The position numbers and the translations under genes were made by a program. Shown piece by piece: positions 19,138 through 28,207 of a stretch of 39,531 bases of DNA. Source of the DNA: an uncultured Clostridium sp. (lineage in GTDB: Bacteria; Bacillota; Clostridia; TANB77; CAG-508); contig CAOKQZ010000019.1 of the NCBI GenBank assembly GCA_948471055.1, positions 1 to 39,531 of the forward strand, read 5' to 3'. Within the stretch, counting starts at the first letter, position 1; every line of letters begins with the position of its first letter. The notes under the pieces were generated by a model, which saw only the letters and a program-made list of their open reading frames with translations, made no database searches and was not told where the DNA came from.

Positions 19138-19726
19138 ATGATAAATATTTTATATTCTTCTCAATTTCTTCCCAAACTGCGTCATTATAAATTTTTCTTT
19201 CCGAAGAAAAGGGAAGAAGAATGCTAAATGACATACCAAATTCTTTTTTTAAATCTTCTACATAATTGTCTACCTTGGTAACCGCAATTTTATCCGCCTT
19301 ATTGGCTAGCACCATAAAAGGCAAATTCGAACTCATGATATAATGATACATGTGTAAATCGTTTTTAGTAGGCTTATGGCGAATGTCCACCAAAAAGAGA
19401 ATCATTGAGATGGTCTGTCTTTTTACCAAATATTCTTCCGTAAATTTACCCACTTTTTCTTGCTCTACTTTAGACATCTTACTATATCCATATCCTGGCA
19501 AGTCCACAAAATAAAACTGGTCATCCATATTATAAAAATTAATTTGTCTTGTTTTTCCGGGTTCACTACTAGTTCTTGCTAAAGCCTTACGATTTATCAT
19601 AGAATTAATAAAGGATGACTTTCCTACATTTGATTTTCCAACCAATACAATTTCTGGTAATCCATTTGTAGGATACTGTTTGGGACTAACCGCAGATATT
19701 TCAAATTTAGGATTTTTAATAAGCAT
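19136..19726 (-). CDS. engB: Ribosome-biogenesis GTPase YsxC/EngB
   Basis: An essential GTPase acting in 50S subunit assembly. Visible G motifs: G1 LVGKSNVGKSSFIN, G3 DLPGYGYSK, G4 LANKADK and a G5-like SSERK. Length 196 residues is normal. The start ATG at 19726-19724 is chosen because GAGGTGAT lies 6 bases upstream; an upstream in-frame ATG at 19753 lacks one. It lies just downstream of serS on the same strand (37 bases). No in-frame CGG. Confidence 0.95.
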   Translation of the reverse strand: MLIKNPKFEISAVSPKQYPTNGLPEIVLVGKSNVGKSSFINSMINRKALARTSSEPGKTRQINFYNMDDQFYFVDLPGYGYSKMSKVEQEKVGKFTEEYLVKRQTISMILFLVDIRHKPTKNDLHMYHYIMSSNLPFMVLANKADKIAVTKVDNYVEDLKKEFGMSFSILLPFSSERKIYNDAVWEEIEKNIKYLS

Positions 19727-19763
19727 TTTACTATCACCTCTTACTTTGACCATTCACTATTTG

Positions 19764-21045
19764 CTAGGCATGGAGTTTCTCTATGCCTCCCATATAAGGT
19801 CGTAATGCCTCAGGAATACGAATACTACCATCCTCATGATAATTATTTTCTAATAAAGCAATCAACATACGAGGTGGGGCAACCACGGTATTATTTAATG
19901 TATGAGCATAATAATTGCCTTTTTCGCCTTTAATACGAATACCCAATCGACGAGCTTGTGCGTCAGTAAGATTAGAACAACTACCAACCTCAAAATACTT
20001 CTTCTGTCTTGGACTCCAAGCTTCTACGTCCACACTTTTTGCTTTTAAATCCGCTAAATCACCACTACAACATTCCAAAGTACGAACAGGAATATCTAAA
20101 CTCCTAAACAATTCTACTGTGTAAGACCACATCTTATCATACCAAGCATAACTATCTTCTGGTTCACATACCACAATCATTTCTTGTTTTTCAAACTGAT
20201 GAATACGGTAAATTCCACGTTCTTCAATTCCATGAGCGCCTTTTTCTTTTCTAAAACATGGCGAATATGAAGTCATGGTATAAGGTAAATTGGTTTGGTT
20301 TAAAATTTGACCTTTAAATTTACCAATCATAGAATGCTCACTAGTTCCAATTAGATATAAATCTTCTCCTTCAATTTTATACATCATCGCATCCATTTCC
20401 TCAAAACTCATAACACCAGTTACCACATCAGAACGAATCATAAAAGGAGGGATACAATAAGTAAAGCCTTTGTTAATCATAAAATCTCTTGCATAAGAAA
20501 TAACAGCACTATGAAGCCTTGCAATATCACCGAGTTAGATAATAAAACCCGTTACCTGCAACACGTCTTGCGGCATCTAAATCAATACCAGATAATTTTT
20601 CCATTATATCCGTATGGTAAGGAATTTCATAGTCTGGAACCACAGGTTCACCATACTTTTGCACCTCTACATTTTTCGAGTCATCTTCACCAATTGGAAC
20701 AGACTCATGTATCATATTCGGAATTTTCATCATTTTCTCTTGTATTTGACTAGCAAAATCAGCTTCTTGTTTCTCGTTATTTACCAATTCTTCGTTAATA
20801 CGAGATACTTCTTTTTTAATCTCTTCTGCCTCATCTTTTTTTCCTTCACGCATAAGTGCACCAATGTTAGCACTTAAACGATTACGATTAGCACGAAGTT
20901 CATCTCCCTTTAATTTTGTAGCACGATTGGTTTCGTCAAGCAAAATTATCTCATCAACAAGTGGAAGCTTATCCTCTTGAAACTTCTTTTTTATATTCTC
21001 CTTTACGAAATCAGGATGTTCCCTTAAAAATTTTATATCAATCAT
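19764..21045 (-). CDS. serS: Seryl-tRNA synthetase, one +1 recoding site
   Basis: Class II synthetase charging tRNA-Ser. The start MIDIKFLREHPDFVKENI at 21045 follows AAAGGAGGA. The N-terminal coiled-coil arm covers about residues 30-100. The zero frame ends YYLTR at CGG TGA; skipping the C at 20532 gives GNGFYYLT-G-DIARLHSAVI and joins the catalytic domain: motif 2 region (PCFRKEKGAHGIEERGIYRIHQFEKQE) quoted in parts as PCFRKEKGAHG and RIHQFEKQE, and motif 3 LNNTVVAPPRMLIALLENN. With the skip the protein is 426 residues, normal for SerS. Upstream is a T-box element. Confidence 0.94.
20532..20532 (-). other. +1 recoding site in serS (ACT C GGT)
   Basis: On the coding strand the zero frame is ACT CGG TGA. 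Skipping C restores FYYLT-G-DIARL, conserved in bacterial SerS. As in purN and mfd site 2, a stop codon directly follows CGG in the zero frame. Confidence 0.9.
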
Positions 21046-21074
21046 GAACCATTCCTCCTTTAACATAGTAAAAA

Positions 21075-21129
21075 ACAACAAACGTCCTTATGAAAATATA
21101 AGGACGAAATCATTCCGCGGTGCCACCTT
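21075..21129 (-). promoter_or_regulatory. T-box antiterminator/terminator element of serS
   Basis: On the minus strand AAGGTGGCACCGCGG (21129-21115) is the T-box core, followed by the terminator CGTCCTTAT-loop-ATAAGGACG and a T-rich tract. T-boxes sense uncharged tRNA and fit serS. Only about 25 bases lie between the predicted transcription start and the T-box, so the codon-reading Stem I appears to be absent. Confidence 0.8.
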
Positions 21130-21161
21130 AAGTATTGCTGTTCTATTATTCATTTGTACGA

Positions 21162-21190
21162 ATTATATCACAAACAACAAATAAATTCAA
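21162..21190 (-). promoter_or_regulatory. serS promoter
   Basis: On the minus strand TTGAAT (21190-21185), 17 bases, TATAAT (21167-21162). The predicted transcript would start near 21155, just upstream of the T-box core. Confidence 0.7.
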
Positions 21191-21350
21191 GTGAAACTAA
21201 AAAAGAACAAAATGTTGTAAAAGTATGGGAAAATATTAGAAACGAAGTGATAATATTTTGTTAAGAATATATGGAAATATACATAAAAGACTATGAAATT
21301 TATATAATGTATGATATAAGTATACAAAAGACCTTAAAAGGAGGAAGAAA

Positions 21351-21409
21351 ATGAAAATTTTTCTGGGAATGTATATGTGCCAAATGACTTAGATGAAATA
21401 GAGTTATAG
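21351..21409 (+). pseudogene. Short decayed gene fragment
   Basis: A strong ribosome binding site (AAAAGGAGGA) and ATG at 21351 lead to a 13-residue frame, while another frame of the same bases reads SGNVYVPNDLDEIEL and stops at 21409. This looks like a remnant with a small indel. It does not fit the C-before-Gly pattern. The family is not recognised. Confidence 0.3.
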
Positions 21410-21432
21410 AAAATAACATGAGGAGTGATATT

Positions 21433-21846
21433 ATGGATAAAGATTTTGAAATGTTAGTGCAAGAAGCTAAAAAATTAGCTGTAAAAAAAGAACTAACGAA
21501 ATATGCAACGATTGGTCAAGTAGGAAGTGCATTACTTACAAAGGATGGAAATGTATATACAGGAGTATCCATGGAAGCAAAATGCAATTTAGGGAATTGT
21601 GGAGAGCATGCAGCAATAGCAGAAATGTTAAAAAATAATGAAACTGAAATTGATAAGATAGTAGCATATTCAGCAAAAGGACAAATTTATGCTCCATGTG
21701 GTAGATGTAGAGAGCTAATTCGTATGGTTAATGATAAAAATTTGAATACGATAGTGATGGTGGCTGAAAATAAAGTATGTACATTAAAAGATTTATTACC
21801 AGAAATGTATATAAGCAAAAAAGATTCTGTAGAAAATGGTAATTAA
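21433..21846 (+). CDS. Cytidine deaminase-like zinc enzyme
   Basis: A 137-residue protein of the cytidine deaminase fold. The zinc site is visible: CGEHAAIAEM (His plus catalytic Glu, in a C/H-A-E-x-A type motif) and PCGRCREL with two Cys. Another Cys pair lies at CNLGNC. Such proteins deaminate cytidine or related nucleosides (compare blasticidin-S deaminases); the substrate cannot be told. The start at 21433 follows AGGAGTGAT; an upstream in-frame ATG at 21418 is less well placed. A short ORF and a HAD hydrolase follow closely. Confidence 0.85.
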   Translation: MDKDFEMLVQEAKKLAVKKELTKYATIGQVGSALLTKDGNVYTGVSMEAKCNLGNCGEHAAIAEMLKNNETEIDKIVAYSAKGQIYAPCGRCRELIRMVNDKNLNTIVMVAENKVCTLKDLLPEMYISKKDSVENGN

Positions 21847-21859
21847 AAGAGGAGGTATA

Positions 21860-21976
21860 ATGCCAGAAGATATACCAAGACCAAGTAAAAGTACAAAACA
21901 AATAGAAATAAAATATAAGGAATTCTTATTAGTTCGAAATGGAGAGAATAGATATGATAAAAAATATAATATTTGA
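21860..21976 (+). CDS. Short ORF of unknown function (38 residues)
   Basis: ATG at 21860 after a very good site (AGAGGAGG) and 38 codons, MPEDIPRPSKSTKQIEIKY at its start, ending at TGA 21974-21976 and overlapping the HAD gene start. I recognise no family. It may be a remnant of a longer gene or a coupling ORF. Confidence 0.35.
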   Translation: MPEDIPRPSKSTKQIEIKYKEFLLVRNGENRYDKKYNI

Positions 21977-22565
21977 TTTATCTGAAGTAATTATTTCTGG
22001 ATATTATGGAGTAGAAAAAATAATAGAACAAAATACAAAAATATCAGCAGAAGAATTTTTGAAAAGAAAAAAAGAAACTATCAATATATTTTTAGACACA
22101 ATGAGAGGGAAATATACAGAAGATGAATATATAGAAGCACTAATACAAAATACAAATTGGAATGAATATAAAGAGATAATAAAAAAATTTATTAGACAAA
22201 ATTTAGATACAAAAGTAGAGGGGACAATGAAAATAATAGAAAATCTAAAAGAAAAATATAATCTTATTTTGTTATCAGACCACGTAAAAGAATGGGTAGA
22301 GTATATATTAAGTACGAATAAAGATTTAGAAGTATTTAAACGTAAATATTTTTCATACGAATATGGAATGTTAAAAAATGAAGATAGAACTTTTAAATAT
22401 ATTTTAGAAAATGAAAAAATGATACCATGTGAAACGATATTTATAGATGATAACAAAGATAATATAGAAGTAGCAAATAGAAATAATCTTAAAGGAATAA
22501 TATTTGAAAATCCTAAACAATTAAAAGATAGATTGAAAATATTAAATATTTTAGGGAATAAGTAA
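21954..22565 (+). CDS. HAD-superfamily hydrolase
   Basis: A 203-residue haloacid-dehalogenase-like phosphatase. Motif I is IIFDLSEVIISG, where the usual second Asp of DxD is Ser, as in several YihX-like members; motif II is LILLSDH; motif IV is IFIDDNKDNIEVA. A helical cap lies between motifs I and II. The start at 21954 follows GGAGAG. The substrate is unknown; small sugar phosphates or nucleotides are typical. It lies downstream of the deaminase on the same strand. No in-frame CGG. Confidence 0.8.
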   Translation: MIKNIIFDLSEVIISGYYGVEKIIEQNTKISAEEFLKRKKETINIFLDTMRGKYTEDEYIEALIQNTNWNEYKEIIKKFIRQNLDTKVEGTMKIIENLKEKYNLILLSDHVKEWVEYILSTNKDLEVFKRKYFSYEYGMLKNEDRTFKYILENEKMIPCETIFIDDNKDNIEVANRNNLKGIIFENPKQLKDRLKILNILGNK

Positions 22566-22591
22566 ATCTAGAAAGTGGAGTTATAGTTTTA

Positions 22592-22620
22592 AAGAGAGCG
22601 TATGAAAGTATGCTCTTTTT
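22592..22620 (+). terminator. Terminator after HAD hydrolase
   Basis: AAAGAGAGCGTA pairs with TATGCTCTTTTT around a short loop, ending in a T-run. Confidence 0.55.
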
Positions 22621-22752
22621 AATAAGAAGAAAACAAAACAAAATTTCGCAAAACTATTGAAAATATATTGGGAATGTGATATAAAGATAGGAAAAAAACA
22701 AATTTTTGATATTTCATCATTTGAAATGGCAAAAGTTAGAAAAGAGGTAAAA

Positions 22753-23352
22753 ATGGAACCCAATAATAGTATTAAATTATTTGAAGATAAAAATATTAGA
22801 GTAGCATGGAATGAAGATGAGGAGAATTGGTATTTTTCAGTAGTAGACGTGGTAGGGATTCTTACTAATAGTGATTATCAAAAATCGAGAAATTATTGGA
22901 AATGGCTTAAAAATAAGCTAAATCAGGAAGTCAGTTGGTTAGTGATACTAACCAACTGAAAATGAAATCCGCTGATGGAAAATATTATAATACAGATGTA
23001 ATGAATACAGAGCAAATTTTAAGATTAGTGCAATCAATTCCATCAAAGAAAGCAGAGCCATTTAAATTATGGCTTGCACAAGTTGGAAAAGAAAGGATTG
23101 AAAAAAGAAAACCTACGTGATAATATGGCCAATATGGAATTGGTTTTAAATATGCTTGCAGAGACGTCTTCAACAGAAATATCAAAGAGTAGTGAGCTAC
23201 ATGGGGTTAGCGGAGCAGAAGCATCAGTTATAAAAGGTGGTAACATTGCTAGAATAGCGAGACAACAATTGGAAAAAGAGACAGGAAAAAAGGTGATTTC
23301 TAATAAAAATGCAAAAGAAATAAGGAAATTAAGTGAAGGAACGAAAAGATAA
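22753..23352 (+). pseudogene. DinD/BRO-type antirepressor-like gene, broken
   Basis: The N-terminal part is a BRO-N/DinD-like domain (FEDKNIRVAWNEDEENWYFS, VVDVVGIL, YWKWLKNKLNQE). A frame change near 22929 is needed to continue into QLVSDTNQLKMKSADGKYYN and AEPFKLWLAQVGKERIE, and near 23100 the frame changes back into KKENLRDNMANMELVLNMLA and TGKKVISNKNAKEI. The segment normally between KERIE and KKENLRD (about 60 or more residues in the family) is missing, which suggests a deletion. Neither break is a C before a Gly codon, so this is true decay, not recoding. Confidence 0.75.
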
Positions 23353-23495
23353 ATTTAAAGAAAATGTGAGTCATATTTAAGAAAGTATGCTTTTCTTCAA
23401 ACAATAAAAAAGAACAAATTTTTGCAAAAATCTTGAAAAATAATAGTTGCTATGATATACTTGGAAAAAATTACTATTGATAATGGAGGAAATAT

Positions 23496-24485
23496 ATGTC
23501 AAAAAATGATAACAATATTATAATATATCAAGATGAAGATGGAATTACAAAAGTGGGTGTTAAATTTGTAGATGAAGATATATGGATAAATAAATATCAA
23601 ATAGCAGAAATTTATAAAACTACTAGGCAAAATATAGAACAACATATTAATAATATATATAATGATAAAGAATTAAATGTAGATTCAACTTGCAAGAAAT
23701 TCTTGCAAGTTCAAAATGAAGGAAATAGACAAGTAAAAAGAAACATTGACCATTACAATTTAGATATGATAATAGCATTAGGATACAGAGTGCAATCACA
23801 AGTTGCAACAAGGTTTAGAATATGGGCGACAGAGAGACTACATGAATATATGCAAAAAGGTTTTACAATGGATGATGAAAGATTAAAACAAGGAGGAAAT
23901 AGATATTTTAGAGAATTATTACAAAGAATTAGAGATATTCGTTCATCTGAAAGAAATTTTTATCAACAAGTTACAGACATATATGCAACATCAATAGATT
24001 ATGATCCAAGAGCAGATTTAACAAAAAAATTTTTTGCAACTGTACAAAACAAGTTACATTATGCAGTGCATGAGCATACAGCAGCTGAAGTTATATATGA
24101 GAGAGTAGATAATAAAAAGCCATTTGTAGGAATGACTAATTTTAAAGGAGATTATATAACCATTGATGATGTAAAAATAGCAAAAAATTATTTATCAGAG
24201 ATAGAATTACAACGATTAAATTTATTAGTATCACAATTTTTAGATTTTGCAGAATTGCAAGCTTTAGAACAAAGAGAAATGACAATGAATGATTGGGTAA
24301 ATGAATTAGATAATCAAATAGTACAAAATAAAAGAAAGTTATTAGAGGATAATGGAAAAATATCACATAAAGAAGCAGTAGAAAAGGCGCAAAGAGAATT
24401 TGAAATATATAGAGAAAGGGAAATGAAGCAATTAGAAAGTGATTTTGATAAAATGGTGAAAATGTTAAATGAAAATAATAAATAA
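23496..24485 (+). CDS. RhuM-like protein (virulence protein RhuM family)
   Basis: A 329-residue protein. IWINKYQIAEIYKTTRQNIE opens like a DNA-binding helix-turn-helix, followed by NIDHYNLDMIIALGYRVQS and ATRFRIWATERLHEYMQKGF, the signature of the RhuM family. The C-terminal half (KLHYAVHEHTAAEVIYERVD and the NFKGDYITIDDVKIAKNYL region) is also typical. RhuM genes occur in genomic islands and near restriction or toxin genes; the molecular role is not established. It follows a broken antirepressor-like gene, so this is an accessory spot. Start follows GGAGGAA. No in-frame CGG. Confidence 0.85.
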   Translation: MSKNDNNIIIYQDEDGITKVGVKFVDEDIWINKYQIAEIYKTTRQNIEQHINNIYNDKELNVDSTCKKFLQVQNEGNRQVKRNIDHYNLDMIIALGYRVQSQVATRFRIWATERLHEYMQKGFTMDDERLKQGGNRYFRELLQRIRDIRSSERNFYQQVTDIYATSIDYDPRADLTKKFFATVQNKLHYAVHEHTAAEVIYERVDNKKPFVGMTNFKGDYITIDDVKIAKNYLSEIELQRLNLLVSQFLDFAELQALEQREMTMNDWVNELDNQIVQNKRKLLEDNGKISHKEAVEKAQREFEIYREREMKQLESDFDKMVKMLNENNK

Positions 24486-24549
24486 AAAAACACTACGTAA
24501 AACATACATTAATCTAATCTTGAATATGTATAAATAAGAGGTGATGAAT

Positions 24550-24785
24550 ATGGGGCAAAAGGGGTTAGATTTTAAGCATAAGGAAGTTGTGAATATAAAG
24601 GATGGACGTAGGCTTCGGGTTTGTGCAAGATGTAACAGCAGATTTAGAAAGTGGGATGATTACTTCTATTATTGTGCCACGGAAGCAACAAATTACTTAG
24701 TATGTTTTCGGGAAATAATGATATTGTGATTCCGTGGAAGGATATTCGTTGTATAGGAGATGATATCATTCTAGTAGAAGTTTAA
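24550..24785 (+). CDS. YlmC/YmxH family PRC-barrel protein, two +1 recoding sites
   Basis: A small beta-barrel protein of the family often linked to sporulation. The zero frame is broken twice in only 77 codons. Skipping C at 24616 gives DGRRL-G-FVQDVTADLESG, and skipping C at 24680 gives SIIVP-G-SNKLLSMFSGNN followed by DIVIPWKDIRCIGDDIILVE, the classic C-terminus (VIPWxxIxxIGxDxILV). Without both skips the protein is unrelated to the family after residue 22. The start ATG 24550 follows GAGGTGAT. A terminator follows at once, so it is a single-gene unit. Confidence 0.9.
24616..24616 (+). other. +1 recoding site 1 in ylmC-like gene (CTT C GGG)
   Basis: Skipping C gives Arg-Leu-Gly-Phe, matching the family's ERLG turn. 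The following Gly codon is GGG. Confidence 0.88.
24680..24680 (+). other. +1 recoding site 2 in ylmC-like gene (CCA C GGA)
   Basis: Skipping C gives IIVP-G-SNKLLSMF, matching the family's IIPG element, and leads into the conserved IPW motif. Confidence 0.9.
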
Positions 24786-24823
24786 GAAAATCAAAAAAGC
24801 ACTATGCTTTTTTGATTTTCTTT
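24786..24823. terminator. Terminator after ylmC-like gene
   Basis: GAAAATCAAAAAAGCA and TGCTTTTTTGATTTTC form a perfect 16-bp stem with a 3-base loop, followed by TTT. Confidence 0.8.
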
Positions 24824-24863
24824 GGTATAATAAGGTCATTATAAAAAAAGGAGAGAGAAGAAA

Positions 24864-26531
24864 GTGGAGGACAAGCAATTAAAAATAAAATTTAATCTAA
24901 TCGCAATTGTATGTATTATAATTTTCTGTTTTGCTATTACACCAATTACTTTGCAAAATGATACATTTTATACCATAAAAATAGGAGAACATATTGTAAA
25001 TAGTGGAAATATTGATATGAAAGACCCATTTTCAATGCATGATTTACCTTATACCTATCCTCATTGGTTATATGATGTAGGAATTTATTTCATTTACCAA
25101 CTAGGAGGAATGGCAGGAATTTATCTATCTACTGTAATACTGGCATGTATGTTAGGTGTTACTGTATATATTACGAATAAAAAGATAGTAAAAAACGAAT
25201 TGGTATCGTTTTTATTAACCATGGGAGTGATGTATATTATCACAGGCTTTATTGCAGCAAGAGCACAACTTGTTACCTTTATTTTATTTGCACTAACCGT
25301 ATACTTTATTGAACAATTTTTGGAAACAAAGAAAAAGCGTTATGCGATTGGCTTAATTGTAATTCCAACGGTTATTGCCAATGTTCATTTAGCAGTATGG
25401 CCATTTTACTTTATTATTTTCCTACCATATATTGCAGAGTATCTAATTGCTTTATTGTTAGATTCTCATATAATTTATAAGGTACAAAAAAGATATTATG
25501 AGTACAAAATGCAACAAACACAAAACAAACCAACAAAAGAAGAGAAATGTCCCAATAGGCAAGATAAAATAGAAATCCTGCAAAATAAGCGACAAATTTT
25601 AGAAGATAAATTCAAACAAAGCTTACAAAAACAAGCAGAAAGAAGAAAAAATCCATATAAAATTAGGATAGAACGAAAAGGTGCAACAAAATGGTTAATT
25701 GTGGTTATGCTAATTTGTGTATTAACGGGACTACTTACTCCACTTGGAGATGCGCCATATACCTATTTAGTAAAAACAATGCAAGGAAATACAACCAAAA
25801 GTATTAATGAACATTTGCCAATGGTATTAATTCAAAATAGAGGAACACTAACCATTCTTGCTATTGTACTAGCAATATTAGTATTTACCGATACCAAAAT
25901 ACGCCTAAAAGATTTCTTTATGCTAGGAGGTCTAATCATTTTAGCATTATCTTCAAAACGACAACTGTCAATGCTTACGCTAATTGGGGTATATTCGATT
26001 AATCGATTAGTTTGTGATTTATTCCATAAATATGATAAAGACGGAACCGAAAAGTTCATGAAAAATATTACTTCTGGTTTTGGAGCAGTGATTACAATAT
26101 TACTAGTAATTCTAGTTAGTATTGTAAAATTTAAACCACAGGCAGGAAATAAGTTTATTGATGAAAAAAACTATCCTGTACAAGCAGTTGAATGGCTAAA
26201 ACAAAATGTAAATATAAGCGAAATACGTTTGTATAATGAATATAATTATGGAAGCTACATCTTATACCAAGGAGTACCAGTCTTTATCGATTCAAGAGCA
26301 GATTTATATACACCAGAATTTAATGGGGATAAAGACAAGGATATTTTTACCGATGCACTTCAAATTGCGAATGTTAGTAAATATTATGAAGATGGATTTG
26401 AAAAGTACGATTTTACGCACTTACTAATACCAAAAAATACAAAAATCAATATGTTTATTAAACGTGATGAAAACTACAAAGAATTGTATAAAGATGATTA
26501 TTTCATTATATACGAAAGAAATGTAAAATAA
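24864..26531 (+). CDS. Polytopic membrane protein, glycosyltransferase-like
   Basis: A 555-residue integral membrane protein with about ten hydrophobic segments: one at residues 10-27, a group at about 70-200, then a charged cytosolic loop of about 70 residues rich in Lys and Gln (about 205-270), and a second group at about 275-430. The C-terminal soluble part has ILYQGVPVFIDSRADLYTP. The layout, with an early acidic loop (DTFYTIKIGEHIV, DPFSMHDLPYTYPHWL), resembles PMT-like lipid-linked-sugar transferases, but no diagnostic motif is certain. The start is GTG at 24864 after AAGGAGAG. Exact function unknown. No in-frame CGG. Confidence 0.7.
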   Translation: MEDKQLKIKFNLIAIVCIIIFCFAITPITLQNDTFYTIKIGEHIVNSGNIDMKDPFSMHDLPYTYPHWLYDVGIYFIYQLGGMAGIYLSTVILACMLGVTVYITNKKIVKNELVSFLLTMGVMYIITGFIAARAQLVTFILFALTVYFIEQFLETKKKRYAIGLIVIPTVIANVHLAVWPFYFIIFLPYIAEYLIALLLDSHIIYKVQKRYYEYKMQQTQNKPTKEEKCPNRQDKIEILQNKRQILEDKFKQSLQKQAERRKNPYKIRIERKGATKWLIVVMLICVLTGLLTPLGDAPYTYLVKTMQGNTTKSINEHLPMVLIQNRGTLTILAIVLAILVFTDTKIRLKDFFMLGGLIILALSSKRQLSMLTLIGVYSINRLVCDLFHKYDKDGTEKFMKNITSGFGAVITILLVILVSIVKFKPQAGNKFIDEKNYPVQAVEWLKQNVNISEIRLYNEYNYGSYILYQGVPVFIDSRADLYTPEFNGDKDKDIFTDALQIANVSKYYEDGFEKYDFTHLLIPKNTKINMFIKRDENYKELYKDDYFIIYERNVK

Positions 26532-26707
26532 AAAAGATTGTAGGAGTCGATGCCCACATCGACCCACGAGCAAGGTACAAAAATTAAAGGGGACGATGTA
26601 GGGATTAATCCTATATTGTTCCAAGGACAAATTAAATTAATATAAAAAGTTAAGAAAATAAAAGGAAAGGGGAAGATTAGTAGTTTTAAACTAATCAATA
26701 TAAAAAA
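26532..26707. repeat. Intergenic region with palindromic repeats
   Basis: TTGTAGGAGTCGATG and CATCGAC (stem 26546-26552 with 26557-26563) form a repeat of the same family as those near 16524 and 19105. The rest of the interval holds no gene that I can see. Confidence 0.5.
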
Positions 26708-27212
26708 GTGGGGGAACAAAAAGAAGAAAAAAGGTTAACATGGCCAATTGTAATGTTTATCGTCTTATTAGGAATAGACCAAATGATAAAAATAATTGCT
26801 GTTTTGAGTAATTGGAATATCACCATATTCGAAAATGTACTCAATTTAAAATTAGTGTATAACAATGGAATTGCTTTTGGAATAGGGCAAGGAACGAGTA
26901 TGGGAACTTTCATCGTTAGTAATCTAATTGTACTAGGAATTATCATACGTTTCATTTGGATACAAAAAGACCAAATGGACAAACCAACCATGTATGCACT
27001 GTTTATCATTGTGAGCCGGAGGAATAGGAAATGTCATAGATCGAGTATGTAGGGGAAATGTAGTAGATTTTATCCAAATTTTCCCAAGTACTCATTTTCC
27101 AGTATTTAATCTTGCCGATATTTATATTGTAATTGGTTGGATAGCACTTGCTTTTTGTTTTGCATTATATAGTTATAAAGAAATACAGGAAAGAAAAAGG
27201 AAAAAACAATAA
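26708..27212 (+). CDS. lspA: Signal peptidase II (prolipoprotein), one +1 recoding site
   Basis: An aspartyl protease in the membrane that removes lipoprotein signal peptides. The zero frame ends shortly after CGG; skipping one C at 27017 gives IIVS-G-GIGNVIDRVCRGNVVDF, with the first catalytic Asp in NVIDR, and then FPVFNLADIYIVIGW with the second catalytic Asp in FNLAD. LVYNNGIAFGIG is the conserved N-terminal block. With the skip the protein is 167 residues, four membrane helices, normal length. The start at GTG 26708 lacks a strong ribosome binding site and is uncertain. The RluD-like gene follows, as in many Firmicutes. Confidence 0.92.
27017..27017 (+). other. +1 recoding site in lspA (AGC C GGA)
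   Basis: Zero frame AGC CGG AGG. Skipping C restores S-G-GIGNVIDR, without which both active-site aspartates are lost. Confidence 0.93.
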
Positions 27213-27291
27213 AAGGAGAAGGAAACAAGAAAAGAGTTACAAGAAAGAAAAATGAAAGCATTTAGAAAAATAGGAGGAGCAAAAATAAGAT

Positions 27292-28207
27292 TTGAAAAAA
27301 ATAGAAGTAACAAAAAATGAGAATATGCGTTTAGATAAATGGATAGCACTTGAATGTGAGGAATTATCAAGAAATCGTTTGCAAAAGTTAATAGAAGAAA
27401 AAAAGATATACATCAATGGAAAGTGTGCAAAAGCTTCTACAAAAGTAAGCTTAGGAGATGTGGTAGAGATTGAAGAAGTACCTGTAAAAAAGACAAGTTT
27501 ACAGGCACAAGACATTCCAGTAGAAATTATTTATGAAGATAGTGACATCATTGTTGTAAACAAACCAAAAGGAATGGTAGTACACCCAGCAAATGGAAAT
27601 CCAGATGGGACGTTAGTAAATGCTATTATGAATATTTGTAAAGACACCCTATCTGGGATTGGAGGAGAATTACGACCAGGTATTGTTCATAGGTTAGACA
27701 AAGATACTTCTCGGATTAATTATCATTGCCAAAAATGATACCGCCCATATGGTGTTAAGTGAAAAATTAAAAAATCACGAAATAAAAAAGACGTATCTTG
27801 CTTTGGTAAGAGGGTGTGTAAAAGAAAACGAAGCCACCATTCATATGCCAATTGCCAGAAGTACAAAAGATAGGAAAAAAATGGCAGTTGCAAAAGAAGG
27901 AAAAGATGCAATTACTCATTTCAAAGTGCTTGAAAGATTGGAAGGCTATACCTTCTTAGAAATTAAAATCGAAACAGGAAGAACCCATCAAATTCGTGTT
28001 CATATGGCACACATTGGTTATCCGATTGTAGGAGATATGGTGTATTCCAATGGTAAGAACCCATTTGGAGTAGAAGGGCAAATGCTACATGCGTATCATT
28101 TGGTATTTGAACATCCCATTACTCAAAAGGAAATAAACCTAAAAGCTCCATTACCAGAGTATTTTGAAGAAGTATTAAATGATTTAAGAAAATACCCCTG
28201 CCATTAA
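27292..28207 (+). CDS. RluD-family pseudouridine synthase, one +1 recoding site
   Basis: Converts uridine to pseudouridine in 23S rRNA. An N-terminal S4 domain (MRLDKWIALECEELSRNRLQ) precedes the catalytic domain (DIIVVNKPKGMVVHPANG). The signature HRLDKDTSGL holds the catalytic Asp and is split by the extra C at 27712: the zero frame reads DTS-RINYHCQK and stops, while skipping gives HRLDKDTS-G-LIIIAKNDTA. Then GRTHQIRVHMAHIGYPIVGD follows. With the skip it is 304 residues, usual for this family. The start appears to be TTG at 27292 after AGGAGGAG. lspA lies upstream. A terminator overlaps the last codons. Confidence 0.94.
27712..27712 (+). other. +1 recoding site in rluD-like gene (TCT C GGA)
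   Basis: Skipping C completes the catalytic motif HRLDKDTS-G-L. The site is within four residues of the active-site region. Confidence 0.95.
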
